Positions 18,338 through 27,002 of a DNA stretch of 64,000 nt are shown here, piece after piece. A program made the position numbers and the translations under genes. The stretch is from the NCBI RefSeq assembly GCF_003568665.1, contig NZ_QXMH01000003.1, forward strand, positions 655,772 to 719,771, read 5' to 3'. Source of the DNA: Chitinophaga alhagiae (GTDB taxonomy: Bacteria > Bacteroidota > Bacteroidia > Chitinophagales > Chitinophagaceae). Under the pieces are notes generated by a model that worked only from the letters and a program-made list of their open reading frames with translations, had not been told where the DNA came from and ran no database searches. The number at the start of each line of letters is the position of its first letter. Position 1 is the stretch's first letter.

Positions 18338-18742
18338 TTATTGCTTGACGGTAATAAAAATGCTGTACGTTTTTCTCACCTGGCGGTTGCCAGACACTAC
18401 CGTGTACTGTTTGGGATTGGCCAGGTCAGAGAAGTCTACCTTGCCGGTCACTTTCGGGTCCAGCTTGGCATCTGTTACCAGGGAGAACTGCGGCCAGAGG
18501 TTTTTCAGGTCTGTACCGTAAAACACTTCTACGTTAATGGTGCAGGCCGTAGTATCTATCACCGCGTTCTTTGTTCTCACCGTCTGGAAATCCGCTCCCA
18601 GCAGTTCAAAGTTGCTCACATAACATTCCGCGCGGGAAGTGATCAACAGCCCATCTTCATCCACCGGTTTGTCTTTGGTGCAGCTGCTCCAGGCAAATGC
18701 AACCAGCAATGTCAGCGCGGCTATGGAAATATATTTTTTCAT
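18338..18742 (-). CDS. Small lipoprotein of the first Sus operon
   Basis: A 134-residue lipoprotein (MKKYISIAALTLLVAFAWSSC, acylated Cys followed by TKDKPVDEDG). I start at the second Met (18742); 18751 adds three residues. The mature part is one beta-sandwich-like domain, with FELLGADFQTVRTKNAVIDT and a closing VRKTYSIFITVKQ strand, which recalls the DUF5018-type domains found in Sus operons. It lies between SusD (31 nt away) and the other lipoprotein (11 nt), so it is co-transcribed. Its function is unknown; glycan binding or stabilising the SusCD complex is plausible. Confidence 0.65.
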   Translation of the reverse strand: MKKYISIAALTLLVAFAWSSCTKDKPVDEDGLLITSRAECYVSNFELLGADFQTVRTKNAVIDTTACTINVEVFYGTDLKNLWPQFSLVTDAKLDPKVTGKVDFSDLANPKQYTVVSGNRQVRKTYSIFITVKQ

Positions 18743-18773
18743 TTCATTCATTTTTTAGAAGTTCAGGAATCGC

Positions 18774-20621
18774 TTACAGCCAGGGTGTGTTCTGCGTCAG
18801 GTTCGGGTTACGGTCACGCTCGCCGGGCGGTATCCGGAAAATATAGTTCTGCTGGTACGTTCTTTCCGGTGTGTTCTGATAGTACCGCTGCTGGTTGGCG
18901 CCGTGCGTATCCCTGCGCCAAAGGCCTGCACCGCCGGGAGGGCCCCATACTCTTTCCAGCGCTCTCCACCTGCGGAGGTCAAAACCACGCTGGCCTTCGC
19001 CCAGCAGCTCCACAATACGCTCCTGCTCAATGGTCGCAAAAAACGTTTCTTTGGAAGCCGTTTTGGCCGCAGATAACGGCGGCAGGTTACCGCGGTGGCG
19101 TACCTTGTTCACCAGCGCAATGGCATCCGCCTGCGGACCGCTAACCTCATTGGTGGCTTCCGCATACATCAGGAACACATCCGCCAGGCGCATCACCGGC
19201 CAGGCGTAATCCCCGTCGCTGCGCCCCTGACCGGCATAGTTGCGGAGGAACTTGCGGAATACGTAACCGGAGTTATTGCCGTCTGTGTTATAGGAGGTGT
19301 ACTTCACCCCATCTATGGTAACGGCGGCGTTCCAGGTTTTGTAAATGAAGGGGCACCAGCCGGTAGATTTCAGGCTGATCATACCGATGCTCATTTCATA
19401 ATCCCACATAATGGAAGATTTCATCCTGTAATCCCTGTTCAGGTAGCTCTGCGGGTTAACGGCGGAGTTGGGGGCCGTTCTGGCGCCGGGCACGTCTGTA
19501 GGGTTCATGGGGATGAGCGGTGTTACAAAATCTCCGGTAACGGTGCTCTGGTACCTGTCCGCAATTTCATAGCGGGGCATCACCCAGCCCTGGGAGCCTT
19601 CATGAGAGCGGCCGGCCACATCGCGCATCAGCTCTTCGCCCTGGTTGGTACCCGTGCCGCCGTGAGGGAAAGACATGATCATTTCCGGGTTGCCGTTGGC
19701 CACAGGCAGGAAGAGGTAAAAATAGTTGGGCAGCTTTTCCGCCTTGCCCAGCTCGTCAATTTCTCCCGGCTCACCATTCCTGAAGAGGGTAAGGCCAAAA
19801 TCATTGATCACACTCCGAAAATCTGCCGCGGCAGCCGTGTAGGCAGCCATAGCGGCGGCGGCATCGGGCACAAAACCTTCCAGCTCCGGCCACCCGAAGT
19901 TGTTCCAGCAGGCCCAATACAGTTGCAGCTTGCCACGGAAAGCCAGTGCGGCCGGTTTGGAAGCGCGGCCTATTTCCGGGGATTGAAGGGGCAGTTTCTC
20001 AAAGGCGTAGGCAAAATCTTCCATAATGGAATCTTTCACCTGGCCGATGGGCATCCTTGTCAGGTTGGCCACCTCATCGTTGCTGGTGACCGTTTTACTG
20101 ATGTAAGGCACATCTCCCCACATGGAGATCAGCTTGAAATAGCACATGCCCCGCAGCAGGCGGGCCTCCCCAAGAATGCGTTCCATGTTCTCCGTGGAAA
20201 TACCTTCTTTCCCCATCAGCAGGTTCACGTTATCTATCACCCAGTTGCAACGGTTAATGCCGCCGTAGAGGTAGCGGTACATCTTGTCCCACTTGTCCGC
20301 ATAACCGGTGGGGTCATAAATACCGCCGGAGCCCTGGTAGGCATCGCCCAGGCGGAGGTCTGTACTGCTCACGGCGCTGCCGCGCACTCTTACGTATTCG
20401 CCATGGCCGTCCATCAGGTAATCCCGGTCAAAGAGGGCGCGCATATCGGAGTAGGTACCCATAATGCCCAGGGTGGCGTCTGACTCCGTTTTCCAGAAGT
20501 TGGTAAGCTCCAGGTCTACTGTAGGCGCCTGGTCAAGCAGGCCCTTCACACAGCCGGAAGAAAATATGCCCCAGCCTGCCAGCATGCCTATCAAATATAT
20601 TTTTGCAATTGATCTTTTCAT
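18774..20621 (-). CDS. SusD/RagB-family nutrient-binding lipoprotein (first locus)
   Basis: A 615-residue outer-membrane lipoprotein (signal peptide ending GIFSSGC). The SusD family signatures are an N-terminal FWKTESDATLGIMGTYSDM, the TPR-like core with RILGEARLLRGMCYFKLI and WGDVPYI, and a C-terminal block with WPVMRLADVFLMYAEATNEV and ERIVELLGEGQRGFDLRRW. It lids the SusC barrel and captures oligosaccharides. It is coded directly after SusC with an 11-nt gap. The length is on the long side of the family, leaving room for extra loops that may set specificity for an acidic glycan. Confidence 0.95.
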   Translation of the reverse strand: MKRSIAKIYLIGMLAGWGIFSSGCVKGLLDQAPTVDLELTNFWKTESDATLGIMGTYSDMRALFDRDYLMDGHGEYVRVRGSAVSSTDLRLGDAYQGSGGIYDPTGYADKWDKMYRYLYGGINRCNWVIDNVNLLMGKEGISTENMERILGEARLLRGMCYFKLISMWGDVPYISKTVTSNDEVANLTRMPIGQVKDSIMEDFAYAFEKLPLQSPEIGRASKPAALAFRGKLQLYWACWNNFGWPELEGFVPDAAAAMAAYTAAAADFRSVINDFGLTLFRNGEPGEIDELGKAEKLPNYFYLFLPVANGNPEMIMSFPHGGTGTNQGEELMRDVAGRSHEGSQGWVMPRYEIADRYQSTVTGDFVTPLIPMNPTDVPGARTAPNSAVNPQSYLNRDYRMKSSIMWDYEMSIGMISLKSTGWCPFIYKTWNAAVTIDGVKYTSYNTDGNNSGYVFRKFLRNYAGQGRSDGDYAWPVMRLADVFLMYAEATNEVSGPQADAIALVNKVRHRGNLPPLSAAKTASKETFFATIEQERIVELLGEGQRGFDLRRWRALERVWGPPGGAGLWRRDTHGANQQRYYQNTPERTYQQNYIFRIPPGERDRNPNLTQNTPWL

Positions 20622-20632
20622 GGTGTTTCGTT

Positions 20633-23600
20633 TTAAAGCCCAACATTAATACCGGCGGAATAGGATTTATTCACGGGGTATGCATTGCTCCTGTTGCCGG
20701 TCACCTCCGGGTCAAGGCCGCGGAAGTTGGTGAGGGTGGCAATATTTTCAGCAGAGCCGAAAATGCGGAAGGAGTTGATGTGCAGCCTTTTCAGGATGTG
20801 GCTGGGAACGCTGTAGCCGAGCTGTATGTTCTTTACACGGAGGTAAGCCGTATTGTCCAGCCAGTAAGAGGTCTCTTCACGGTTGCCGCCAATGCCGGCC
20901 AGGCGGGGCCAGATGCCGGAGCGGTTGTCCAGGCTCCAGGCGTTGTACCAGTGGTCCCACGTCCAGGCGTAGCGCGCGCCGGCGGGGTTGGTATTGTTGT
21001 AGTTATTGGTCACAAAATCTTTGCGGCCGGCAGCGCCCTGCAGCAGTACGCCCAGGTCAAAGTTCTTCCATGACAGGTTGCCGTTCAGCGCAAAGAAAGT
21101 AGTAGGCATATCCCGCTGAAAATTGGGATAGGCCTTTTTATCTTCCGCCGTGATCCGGCCGTCCCCGTTCAGGTCTTTCCGCAGAATGTCTCCCGGGGAA
21201 GCGCCTTGCGGGGCGGCGTTATACACGTCTTCCCAGGTTTGGGCAATGCCGATGTCTTCATATGTGTACACGAAGTGGTAGGGCATGTCGAGGAAAGTAT
21301 ACCCCTTGGCCAGGAACTCGTTCCATTTTTCCAGCCGTGTGTAATTGTAGGAGGCGTTGGCATTGATCATGTAGTTGAACTGCCCCACCTTGTCTGTCCA
21401 CGTAAGGTTCAGCTCCACCCCTTTGTTGCGGAGGTTGCCGATGTTCCTGCGGGGCGCATCGTACGCGCCGGTGAGCAGGATAGACATTTCGGAGGGCCGG
21501 TTCATGCCGGTGGTGAGGCGGTTGTAGTAGTCCAGCTCTGCCGTGAGGCGGCTGTCAAAGAAACCCAGGTCAAGGCCGATGTTCATTACGGTAGTGGTTT
21601 CCCAGGAAAGCGACCTGTTCACCATCTTTTTGTACACCACACCTTTGGCAATATTGTTATCTACAAAATAGTGGTTGGCATCCAGCGTGGTCTGCTGCTC
21701 ATACCGGTCTACACCGCTGTTGTTGCCGAGGCCCCCGTAAGAGAACCGGAGCTTGCCCTGGCTCAGTATGTTTTTGGTGAAAGCGCTGATGAAGCTCTCT
21801 TCTGTAAAGCGCCAGCCTACCGCCACAGAGGGGAAGAAGCCATACTGGCTGCCCGGCAGGAATTTGGAAGAGCCATCGTAGCGGGCGTTGGCCTCAAAGA
21901 GATATTTATCGAACGCCGTATAGTTGATACGGCCAATGTAGGAGCGCAGCCCCTCGGTGCCGGAGTTGCCGCCCGTGCTCTGTATCTGCGTGAGCGCCGC
22001 ATCTATTTCATGCAGGGTGGGGTGCAGCCGGTCATTACGGCCGCTGCCCTGGTACCTGTCATACCAGAACTCTTCGCTGTATACGAACAATGCGCTCAGA
22101 TCATGGTTTTTTGCGATCTTTTTCTGATAGCTGAGGCGGCCGTTGAGCATGGTTTTGTAACCGGTGTTGGTATAATTGTTCACGCCCGCGTTGTCTCCCA
22201 CGTACACGCGGCTGCCAAAAGCGCCCGTCTGGAAATTGTACGCGCGGTTGGGCATGTTGGCATTCCAGCGAAAGTCGTTATAATAGTTCAGCGAATAGTC
22301 TATACGGCCGGTAAGCCCTTCAATGGGCGTCCAGTCTATGTATGCGGTGGTGTTCGCTTCCTGGCGGTTCTGACGGTTGAGGGTGTTGACGTATACCGTG
22401 TAGGGGTTGTACGCCTGCGCGTCTTCGTTATACGCCATTACGCCGCCGTAGTAGCCCGTTTTCGGATCGTACGGCAGAATGCCGGCAATGGCGTACTGCA
22501 GGTCGAAGCCGGCGGTATTGGTGCTGTTATCGTCCGTAAACCCGTCTTCCAGCGCGTACACGAATTTGGACCAGTTACCGTTGAAACGCACACCGATGTT
22601 CATGTTCTTGCGCAGCTTGTAATCATAATTGAAGCGGGCGTTATAGCGCTTGAAATCATTATTGATCTGCAGCCCTTTTTCGTCCATGACGCCAATGGAG
22701 AAGAAGAAGTTGGAATTATCCCCGCCGCCGGAAGCGGACAGGTTATAGTTCTGCAACTGGCCGTTGCGGCTGATGATGTCCCACCAGTTCGTATTCGGAA
22801 AACGGACAGCGTCTATCATGCCCAGGGCCATCCACTGATCTATGGTACCGTCTTTAAACAGCCAGTTGGAGCGCAGTTGCCCAACGGCGGCCTGGCGCTG
22901 GTGAAGCGTGAGGCCACGCGGGTAATCCGCCATAAAATCCCAGGCCTTGGTGGGTTGGGTCACCGCGTACGTGCCGTTGAAATTCAGCTGTGTTTTTTTC
23001 TGGCCTTTGCCAGACTTGGTGGTGATGAGAATAACACCGTTGGCCGCGCGGGAACCGTATACAGATGCGGAAGTAGCATCTTTCAGCACGGATATGCTCT
23101 CAATATCATTGACGTTTACCCGGTTGATGTCTACATCAGGCATGCCGTCTACCACTACGAGCGGGTTGGCATTGTTGACCGTACCCAGGCCGCGGACAAT
23201 GAGGTTGGCGCCATTGCGGCCGGCCATGCCGCTGGATTGCGTAACGGCCAGGCCCGGCACCAGCCCCGAGAGCGCGGAAGAAGCGTTGGGCAGGGAACGG
23301 TTGGTGATGGCCTCATCTACCTTTACGGCAGATACGGCCCCCACCAGGTTCACTTTTTTCTGTGTGCCGTACCCTACCACCACTACCTCACCCAGCGCTT
23401 TCTGGTCTGTTTTGAGCTGCACCGTTACCGGCGCATTGCCGGAAAACGCCACTTCCTGCCTGGCGTAACCTATGAAAGAAAATTCCAGCACGCCTTCTGC
23501 GGCTGTTACCTTCAGGGAAAAGCTGCCGTTAGCGTCTGTAACGGTGCCTGAAGACGTGCCCTTCAGCGCAACGGTTACGCCGGGCAGCGGCGCCTGCGCT

Positions 23601-23767
23601 TCGTCCGTTACGCGGCCCTTGACCACTCTTTCCTGTTGGAAATAAAGCCCTGGAGAGGCTTTGACGGCAGTTCCCTGCAGCACGCCGGCCAGCGGGATAC
23701 ATGCCATGAATATCCACCTGACGCTCAACCGGCGGGGGGATATTGAAATCGGTAAACAATTGAACAT
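20633..23767 (-). CDS. SusC/RagA-family TonB-dependent outer-membrane transporter (first locus)
   Basis: A 1044-residue protein. I start at the ATG at 23767 (MFNCLPISIS...), which gives a signal peptide; the frame is open to 23857 through the regulatory palindrome. The order is a CarboxypepD_reg-like domain (VVKGRVTDEAQAPLPGVTVA), the TonB-box region, then the SusC signature VVVVGYGTQKKVNLVGAVS. The plug follows (LVVVDGMPDVDINRVNVNDI, SISVLKDATSASVYGSRAAN), then a 22-strand barrel to the C-terminal SAGINVGL. It imports oligosaccharides with the SusD coded next to it, powered by TonB-ExbBD. The long upstream region carries LacI-type palindromes. Neighbouring lyases point to a uronate-containing glycan. 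Confidence 0.96.
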   Translation of the reverse strand: MFNCLPISISPRRLSVRWIFMACIPLAGVLQGTAVKASPGLYFQQERVVKGRVTDEAQAPLPGVTVALKGTSSGTVTDANGSFSLKVTAAEGVLEFSFIGYARQEVAFSGNAPVTVQLKTDQKALGEVVVVGYGTQKKVNLVGAVSAVKVDEAITNRSLPNASSALSGLVPGLAVTQSSGMAGRNGANLIVRGLGTVNNANPLVVVDGMPDVDINRVNVNDIESISVLKDATSASVYGSRAANGVILITTKSGKGQKKTQLNFNGTYAVTQPTKAWDFMADYPRGLTLHQRQAAVGQLRSNWLFKDGTIDQWMALGMIDAVRFPNTNWWDIISRNGQLQNYNLSASGGGDNSNFFFSIGVMDEKGLQINNDFKRYNARFNYDYKLRKNMNIGVRFNGNWSKFVYALEDGFTDDNSTNTAGFDLQYAIAGILPYDPKTGYYGGVMAYNEDAQAYNPYTVYVNTLNRQNRQEANTTAYIDWTPIEGLTGRIDYSLNYYNDFRWNANMPNRAYNFQTGAFGSRVYVGDNAGVNNYTNTGYKTMLNGRLSYQKKIAKNHDLSALFVYSEEFWYDRYQGSGRNDRLHPTLHEIDAALTQIQSTGGNSGTEGLRSYIGRINYTAFDKYLFEANARYDGSSKFLPGSQYGFFPSVAVGWRFTEESFISAFTKNILSQGKLRFSYGGLGNNSGVDRYEQQTTLDANHYFVDNNIAKGVVYKKMVNRSLSWETTTVMNIGLDLGFFDSRLTAELDYYNRLTTGMNRPSEMSILLTGAYDAPRRNIGNLRNKGVELNLTWTDKVGQFNYMINANASYNYTRLEKWNEFLAKGYTFLDMPYHFVYTYEDIGIAQTWEDVYNAAPQGASPGDILRKDLNGDGRITAEDKKAYPNFQRDMPTTFFALNGNLSWKNFDLGVLLQGAAGRKDFVTNNYNNTNPAGARYAWTWDHWYNAWSLDNRSGIWPRLAGIGGNREETSYWLDNTAYLRVKNIQLGYSVPSHILKRLHINSFRIFGSAENIATLTNFRGLDPEVTGNRSNAYPVNKSYSAGINVGL

Positions 23768-23852
23768 AACGTTTGATTTTAAGTAAGGCAAGAAAAAAAG
23801 TTTCCGCGCCGTGTTGAGCACGGCATATAAATCGATAACATCCCTTGTGGAA

Positions 23853-23866
23853 TGCAAACGTTTGCA
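23853..23866. promoter_or_regulatory. LacI-type operator candidate (perfect palindrome)
   Basis: TGCAAACGTTTGCA is a perfect 14-bp palindrome with central CG and the core AAnCGnTT typical of LacI/GalR-family operators. It lies 86 bp upstream of the chosen SusC start, where it could overlap the promoter. The identical sequence occurs at 62842-62855 upstream of the other SusC-led operon. Confidence 0.7.
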
Positions 23867-24223
23867 CTTAATGGGCTGCTTTCTGTCTACTGATGATTAC
23901 ACAAGCATGCGTGGAAAAAAAATAAATCGTGATTTAGTTTCAGTTAGAAAATCGGTTTTTTCTGAGACGCGCAATAAAAAGCCGTGGTGGAATTATCCGT
24001 TACGAATGAGTCTCAATTAAAGAAAATGGTGTCCGTCTCAATTTTCGATTTTGTTCTTGCGCAGGAGCAGCTACAGATCTTTGTCTGATCTGGCTTTCCG
24101 GCCATTCTTTCTCTCTTCCGGTTCTTCATATGGCTACTTTTACGTTTTTCTGACGGGAGGTTTTTCCCCTGGTTTGTTCATGACCAGTTTTACTGTTGTT
24201 GGACCCGCATTTTACATGGAATT

Positions 24224-24235
24224 ACAATCGATTGT
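24224..24235. promoter_or_regulatory. LacI-type operator candidate (variant)
   Basis: ACAATCGATTGT is a perfect 12-bp palindrome with the AAnCGnTT core (AATCGATT). It is centred 462 bp upstream of the SusC start. It is a weaker call than the site at 23853, because an AT-rich palindrome can occur by chance. Confidence 0.35.
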
Positions 24236-24344
24236 TATAAAACCATCTTGACGCAAAATAACACTATTTACCCATTTTCAAAAAAAGTATGGGGCGTATT
24301 TTTTACATTTAAAGAGAAAGATTCCCGGATGCGGGCGTTTATAC

Positions 24345-24358
24345 TGCAAACGTTTGTT
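24345..24358. promoter_or_regulatory. LacI-type operator candidate (distal)
   Basis: TGCAAACGTTTGTT matches the perfect site at 23853 in 12 of 14 positions, including the whole CAAACGTTTG core. It is centred 492 bp from that site, a distance compatible with repression by DNA looping. It also lies 190 bp beyond the stop of the SnoaL-like gene, so it does not obviously serve another promoter. Confidence 0.5.
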
Positions 24359-24547
24359 CTTAATTCATAATATCATTTATAGCCTCGCTCCAATAGCCGG
24401 CATCATGGCGCAAAGCTGTGACCTTGCCTACGTATACGGCAACACTCACCACACCGGCAAACGGGAGAATTACCTGCGTGTATGGGCACATACTAGTACA
24501 GGCTGGAAGTTATTATTGCAGGTATTGAAATGGTGAGGCCCGCCCGT

Positions 24548-24907
24548 TCACATAAAAAACTGCTCGGAAATAACCTTTCCGTCCTTCACGTGATACACGC
24601 AAAGTTCGTTAAACGATGACCGCTCCTGCCCTTTCATGGTCACATCCATTTCCAGCGTAAAAGCGATCACATGGCCGGTCACCAGCGGTTCTGATACTTT
24701 GATGCTGTGGGTAGCCTCCAGCATACTGTCAAACTTTCGGGCTTTGGCCATATTAGCCTCCAGGCCTTTGGTCTCTTTTTCAAAACCCGGCATTACGTAG
24801 GGTTCAATGCTGATCACATCGTCTGCAAACAATTCCTGCTGGGCCGTCTCAAACTGGCCGTTACGGCACAGTTCCACCAGGCGCGCCGCTATTTGGGGAG
24901 TATTCAT
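24548..24907 (-). CDS. SnoaL/NTF2-like protein
   Basis: A 119-residue cytoplasmic protein with the cone-shaped NTF2-like fold. The segments are IAARLVELCRNGQFETAQQELFADDV (helices), SIEPYVMPGFEKETKGLEA, and strands ending FNELCVYHVKDGKVISEQFF. This is the usual organisation of SnoaL-like polyketide cyclase-type proteins, most of which have unknown function. I use the ATG at 24907; the longer frame begins with a GTG at 24913. It is a single gene with no operon partner. It stands between the regulatory region of the first Sus locus and the ThuA gene. Confidence 0.8.
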   Translation of the reverse strand: MNTPQIAARLVELCRNGQFETAQQELFADDVISIEPYVMPGFEKETKGLEANMAKARKFDSMLEATHSIKVSEPLVTGHVIAFTLEMDVTMKGQERSSFNELCVYHVKDGKVISEQFFM

Positions 24908-25218
24908 CAACACTTTTTTATGTTTATCTAGTTATGATTTTCCGCACTGCACTCAAATTATATACAAAAACTACCGTTCAACCTTTAAATTCTACACTTG
25001 ATTCCGGCGGGTACGTTCATTCTCCACCGGACACCTAATTTTGAGCCTGCAAACCACTGATGCAATCCCAAACATCATCTTACATCCAGGATGTTCTAAT
25101 CCCAAAAAGCAAAGACCGGGCCCTGGCGCCCGGTCTTCTTTTTCCGGGCTGCTGTATTATTTTCATTTGCTTCAACAGGCCTCTTTTCACCCAAACGCAA
25201 GCGTGTTGCGTCCCGCTG
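24908..25218. other. Intergenic region without a gene
   Basis: This stretch of 311 bp contains no supported gene. It holds the terminator of the ThuA gene (below) and the presumed promoter of the SnoaL-like gene, in which I could not point to a clean -33/-7 pair. Confidence 0.6.
25105..25145 (-). terminator. Rho-independent terminator downstream of the second ThuA gene
   Basis: AAGACCGGGC pairs with GCCCGGTCTT over 10 bp around a 6-nt loop (25112-25137). There are T-rich tracts on both sides, so it could work on either strand. The only gene running into it is the minus-strand ThuA gene. Confidence 0.8.
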
Positions 25219-25986
25219 TCAGGGCGCATTATCTTCCCCCGCCGCCCAGGCAACGGCGTTGCGGAAAAGCATTTTATAATGTACGTTGTCAAACAACCCG
25301 GGAGAATGCCCCATAAAAATATAAACGTTCCTGGCCTTTACGTGCGGGTTTGACCAGATCACCGGATGGTCTCCCATTTTCTTGTGCGAGTCCGGCCTGT
25401 AAGAAGACTCGTCTACACTGGCAATCACCTGCACGTCTGGCCGCGGGCTGCGGTTATACGTATACCACTCTTCTTTTTCTATTACAAAAGTGCCCGGAAG
25501 CCCCCGCATTACGGGATGCTGCTGATCTTCCACCACTACTCTACCGCTGGCAAACTCCGCTATGTAGTCTTTAAACCGGATATTCCCCATAAACCGGGAA
25601 AACCATGGCCACATGGGGTACCCGTCAAATTCTCCCAGCAGCGTGGCATGATGGAAACCTATCCAGCCGCCCTTCCCTGTTGTTATATAGGCTTCAAAGG
25701 CCTCCGCAGCCGCCTTTGTCCACCCGTACGGCGGGTAATCCAGCTGGATAAAAAGCCGGTATTGCCGCAGGAAATTTGTATGGATGGGTGTGGTATGCTG
25801 AATATAGTCAACCGTAAAACCACTGTCTGCCGCCAGTTTGTTCAGCCAGACGGTGGCAGCCTCCGTGAACCGGATATGATGCCCGCCGGCCTCCGCCAGC
25901 ACCAGCACCCGGAATTTTGGTGGCCGGGTGGTATTAAAAGACGTACACACGGCTAACAACAATACGGGCAGTATCCGCTTTTTCAT
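25219..25986 (-). CDS. Secreted ThuA-domain protein (second copy)
   Basis: A 255-residue protein. The ATG at 25986 begins a signal peptide (MKKRILPVLLLAVCTSF); the frame is open to 26169 without sense. The ThuA fold shows in FRVLVLAEAGGHHIRFTEAA, QYRLFIQLDYPPYGWTKAA, GWIGFHHATLLG and the C-terminal HPVIWSNPHVKARNVYIFMG. Asp/His-rich patches replace the usual amidotransferase Cys, as in other ThuA proteins. The family is associated with sugar or glycoside metabolism; the reaction is unclear. The signal Cys14 is followed by TSFN, so a lipoprotein form is possible but the lipobox is weak. It is related only distantly to the protein at 12034. Confidence 0.8.
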   Translation of the reverse strand: MKKRILPVLLLAVCTSFNTTRPPKFRVLVLAEAGGHHIRFTEAATVWLNKLAADSGFTVDYIQHTTPIHTNFLRQYRLFIQLDYPPYGWTKAAAEAFEAYITTGKGGWIGFHHATLLGEFDGYPMWPWFSRFMGNIRFKDYIAEFASGRVVVEDQQHPVMRGLPGTFVIEKEEWYTYNRSPRPDVQVIASVDESSYRPDSHKKMGDHPVIWSNPHVKARNVYIFMGHSPGLFDNVHYKMLFRNAVAWAAGEDNAP

Positions 25987-26159
25987 GGAGAGTATGATCC
26001 CGAAATGCAACGGTTGTACGTGCCGGCAGCAAAAAATATATACTGGCGCCAGGTTCACTACCGTCCACAATATATTGGGGAGCATGTTATACCGCCCGGC
26101 AATCTTCCTGATATCAGCATGCGTTTTCATAGCTTCTTGTAAAATAAGCAGCATTTCGC

Positions 26160-27002
26160 TTATTTGCAATGCAGTGCCAGTTGCTCCGCAGCATATTCCG
26201 CCCCCAGCTCCTGCGCCTTTTTCCAGGCGGCGCAGGCATCGGCCAGGTTGCCCATGCTGTGATGCGTATTGCCCATGTTAAAATAAGCTGTGGCGTTATT
26301 GCCATCCAGATCAACGGCTTTCCTGAAATCTTCCAGCGCGGCCGCATAGCTGGCGGACAAATTTTTATTCACGCCCCTGTTAATGTACGCTTCAACAAAT
26401 GACGGTGCCAGCTCAATGGCCCTGTTGTAGTCTTCCAGCGCTTTGGCCCGCAGAAAGATCGCGTCCCGTGCAATACCCCGGGAGTACCATGCATTGGGAT
26501 TTTCCGGGAAAATACGGATGGCGGAACTGAAGTAAATGATGGCCGCACTGAAATTGCGGTGATGATACGCCTTCAGCGCTTCGTCAAAATACCAGGGCAG
26601 GCGGCTATTGTCTTCGTCCGAAAATTCATAGTTACCGGTGCCGGCATCAGTACCGTAACCATCCAGCATACAATCATGCTCATACCCTTTCAATAACAGG
26701 TCTATGGCCCAGCACAGCAGGTTGTCCTCATTGAGGGGGAACTGCGGGAATGCTACTGTCAATTCCCAGCCATCCCCTTTCTCCGCCACGGCCGTCACCT
26801 TTGCCTGGTAGTACTGCGTAAAAAAGTCTCCCAGCTTTTTAATTTTTTCCTGTTGGCCGGAAATGAAATAAGCATCCAGCACCGCGTAAGCGTACTCCTC
26901 AAAACCACTGTCCAGCATGCGTTTATAGATATCCGCCGCCAGCAGTACTTCTTCTGTGAATTTGCGGGCAAACTGGTCCGCGGGAAAAAATCGCTCGTTC
27001 AT
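26160..27002 (-). CDS. Cytoplasmic TPR protein with an RraB-like N-terminal domain
   Basis: A 280-residue protein. I start at the ATG at 27002 (MNERFFPADQ); the upstream frame is not protein-like. The N-terminal half contains VTAVAEKGDGWELTVAFPQF, then FPLNEDNLLCWAIDLLL and MLDGYGTDAG. The order of a Trp-containing strand, a helix and a DG(Y/W)GT loop recalls the RraB ribonuclease E inhibitor fold; this is my inference at about residues 65-122. About three to four TPRs follow (145-275), for example NAWYSRGIARDAIFLRAKAL and TAYFNMGNTHHSMGNLADA. It has no signal peptide. It is probably a scaffold or regulator, and is divergently transcribed from the HTH gene. Confidence 0.7.
   Translation of the reverse strand: MNERFFPADQFARKFTEEVLLAADIYKRMLDSGFEEYAYAVLDAYFISGQQEKIKKLGDFFTQYYQAKVTAVAEKGDGWELTVAFPQFPLNEDNLLCWAIDLLLKGYEHDCMLDGYGTDAGTGNYEFSDEDNSRLPWYFDEALKAYHHRNFSAAIIYFSSAIRIFPENPNAWYSRGIARDAIFLRAKALEDYNRAIELAPSFVEAYINRGVNKNLSASYAAALEDFRKAVDLDGNNATAYFNMGNTHHSMGNLADACAAWKKAQELGAEYAAEQLALHCK

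Larger units (their letters stand above)
23768..24547. other. 780-bp gene-free regulatory region upstream of the first SusC
   Basis: I find no convincing gene here. Short frames (for example 24051-24251) have no family character or plausible start context, and the base composition turns AT-rich from about 23900 to 24370. It holds three palindromes with a LacI-type core, annotated separately. A 6-bp hairpin (GCCGTG/CACGGC at 23808-23824) lies in the probable SusC leader. The length is generous for a promoter region and could also hold an unseen small RNA or the remains of a lost gene. Confidence 0.6.

Noticed and set aside
21206..23551. 781-residue open frame antisense to the first SusC, and a similar 722-residue one antisense to the SusD/SusC at 52716-54884
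   Set aside because: Both are shadows of clear SusC or SusD genes, with Val/Gly/His-rich translation as expected from reverse frames.
24051..24251. Short frame in the region upstream of the first SusC
   Set aside because: 66 residues, no homology that I recognise, no promoter or start context, AT-rich regulatory DNA.
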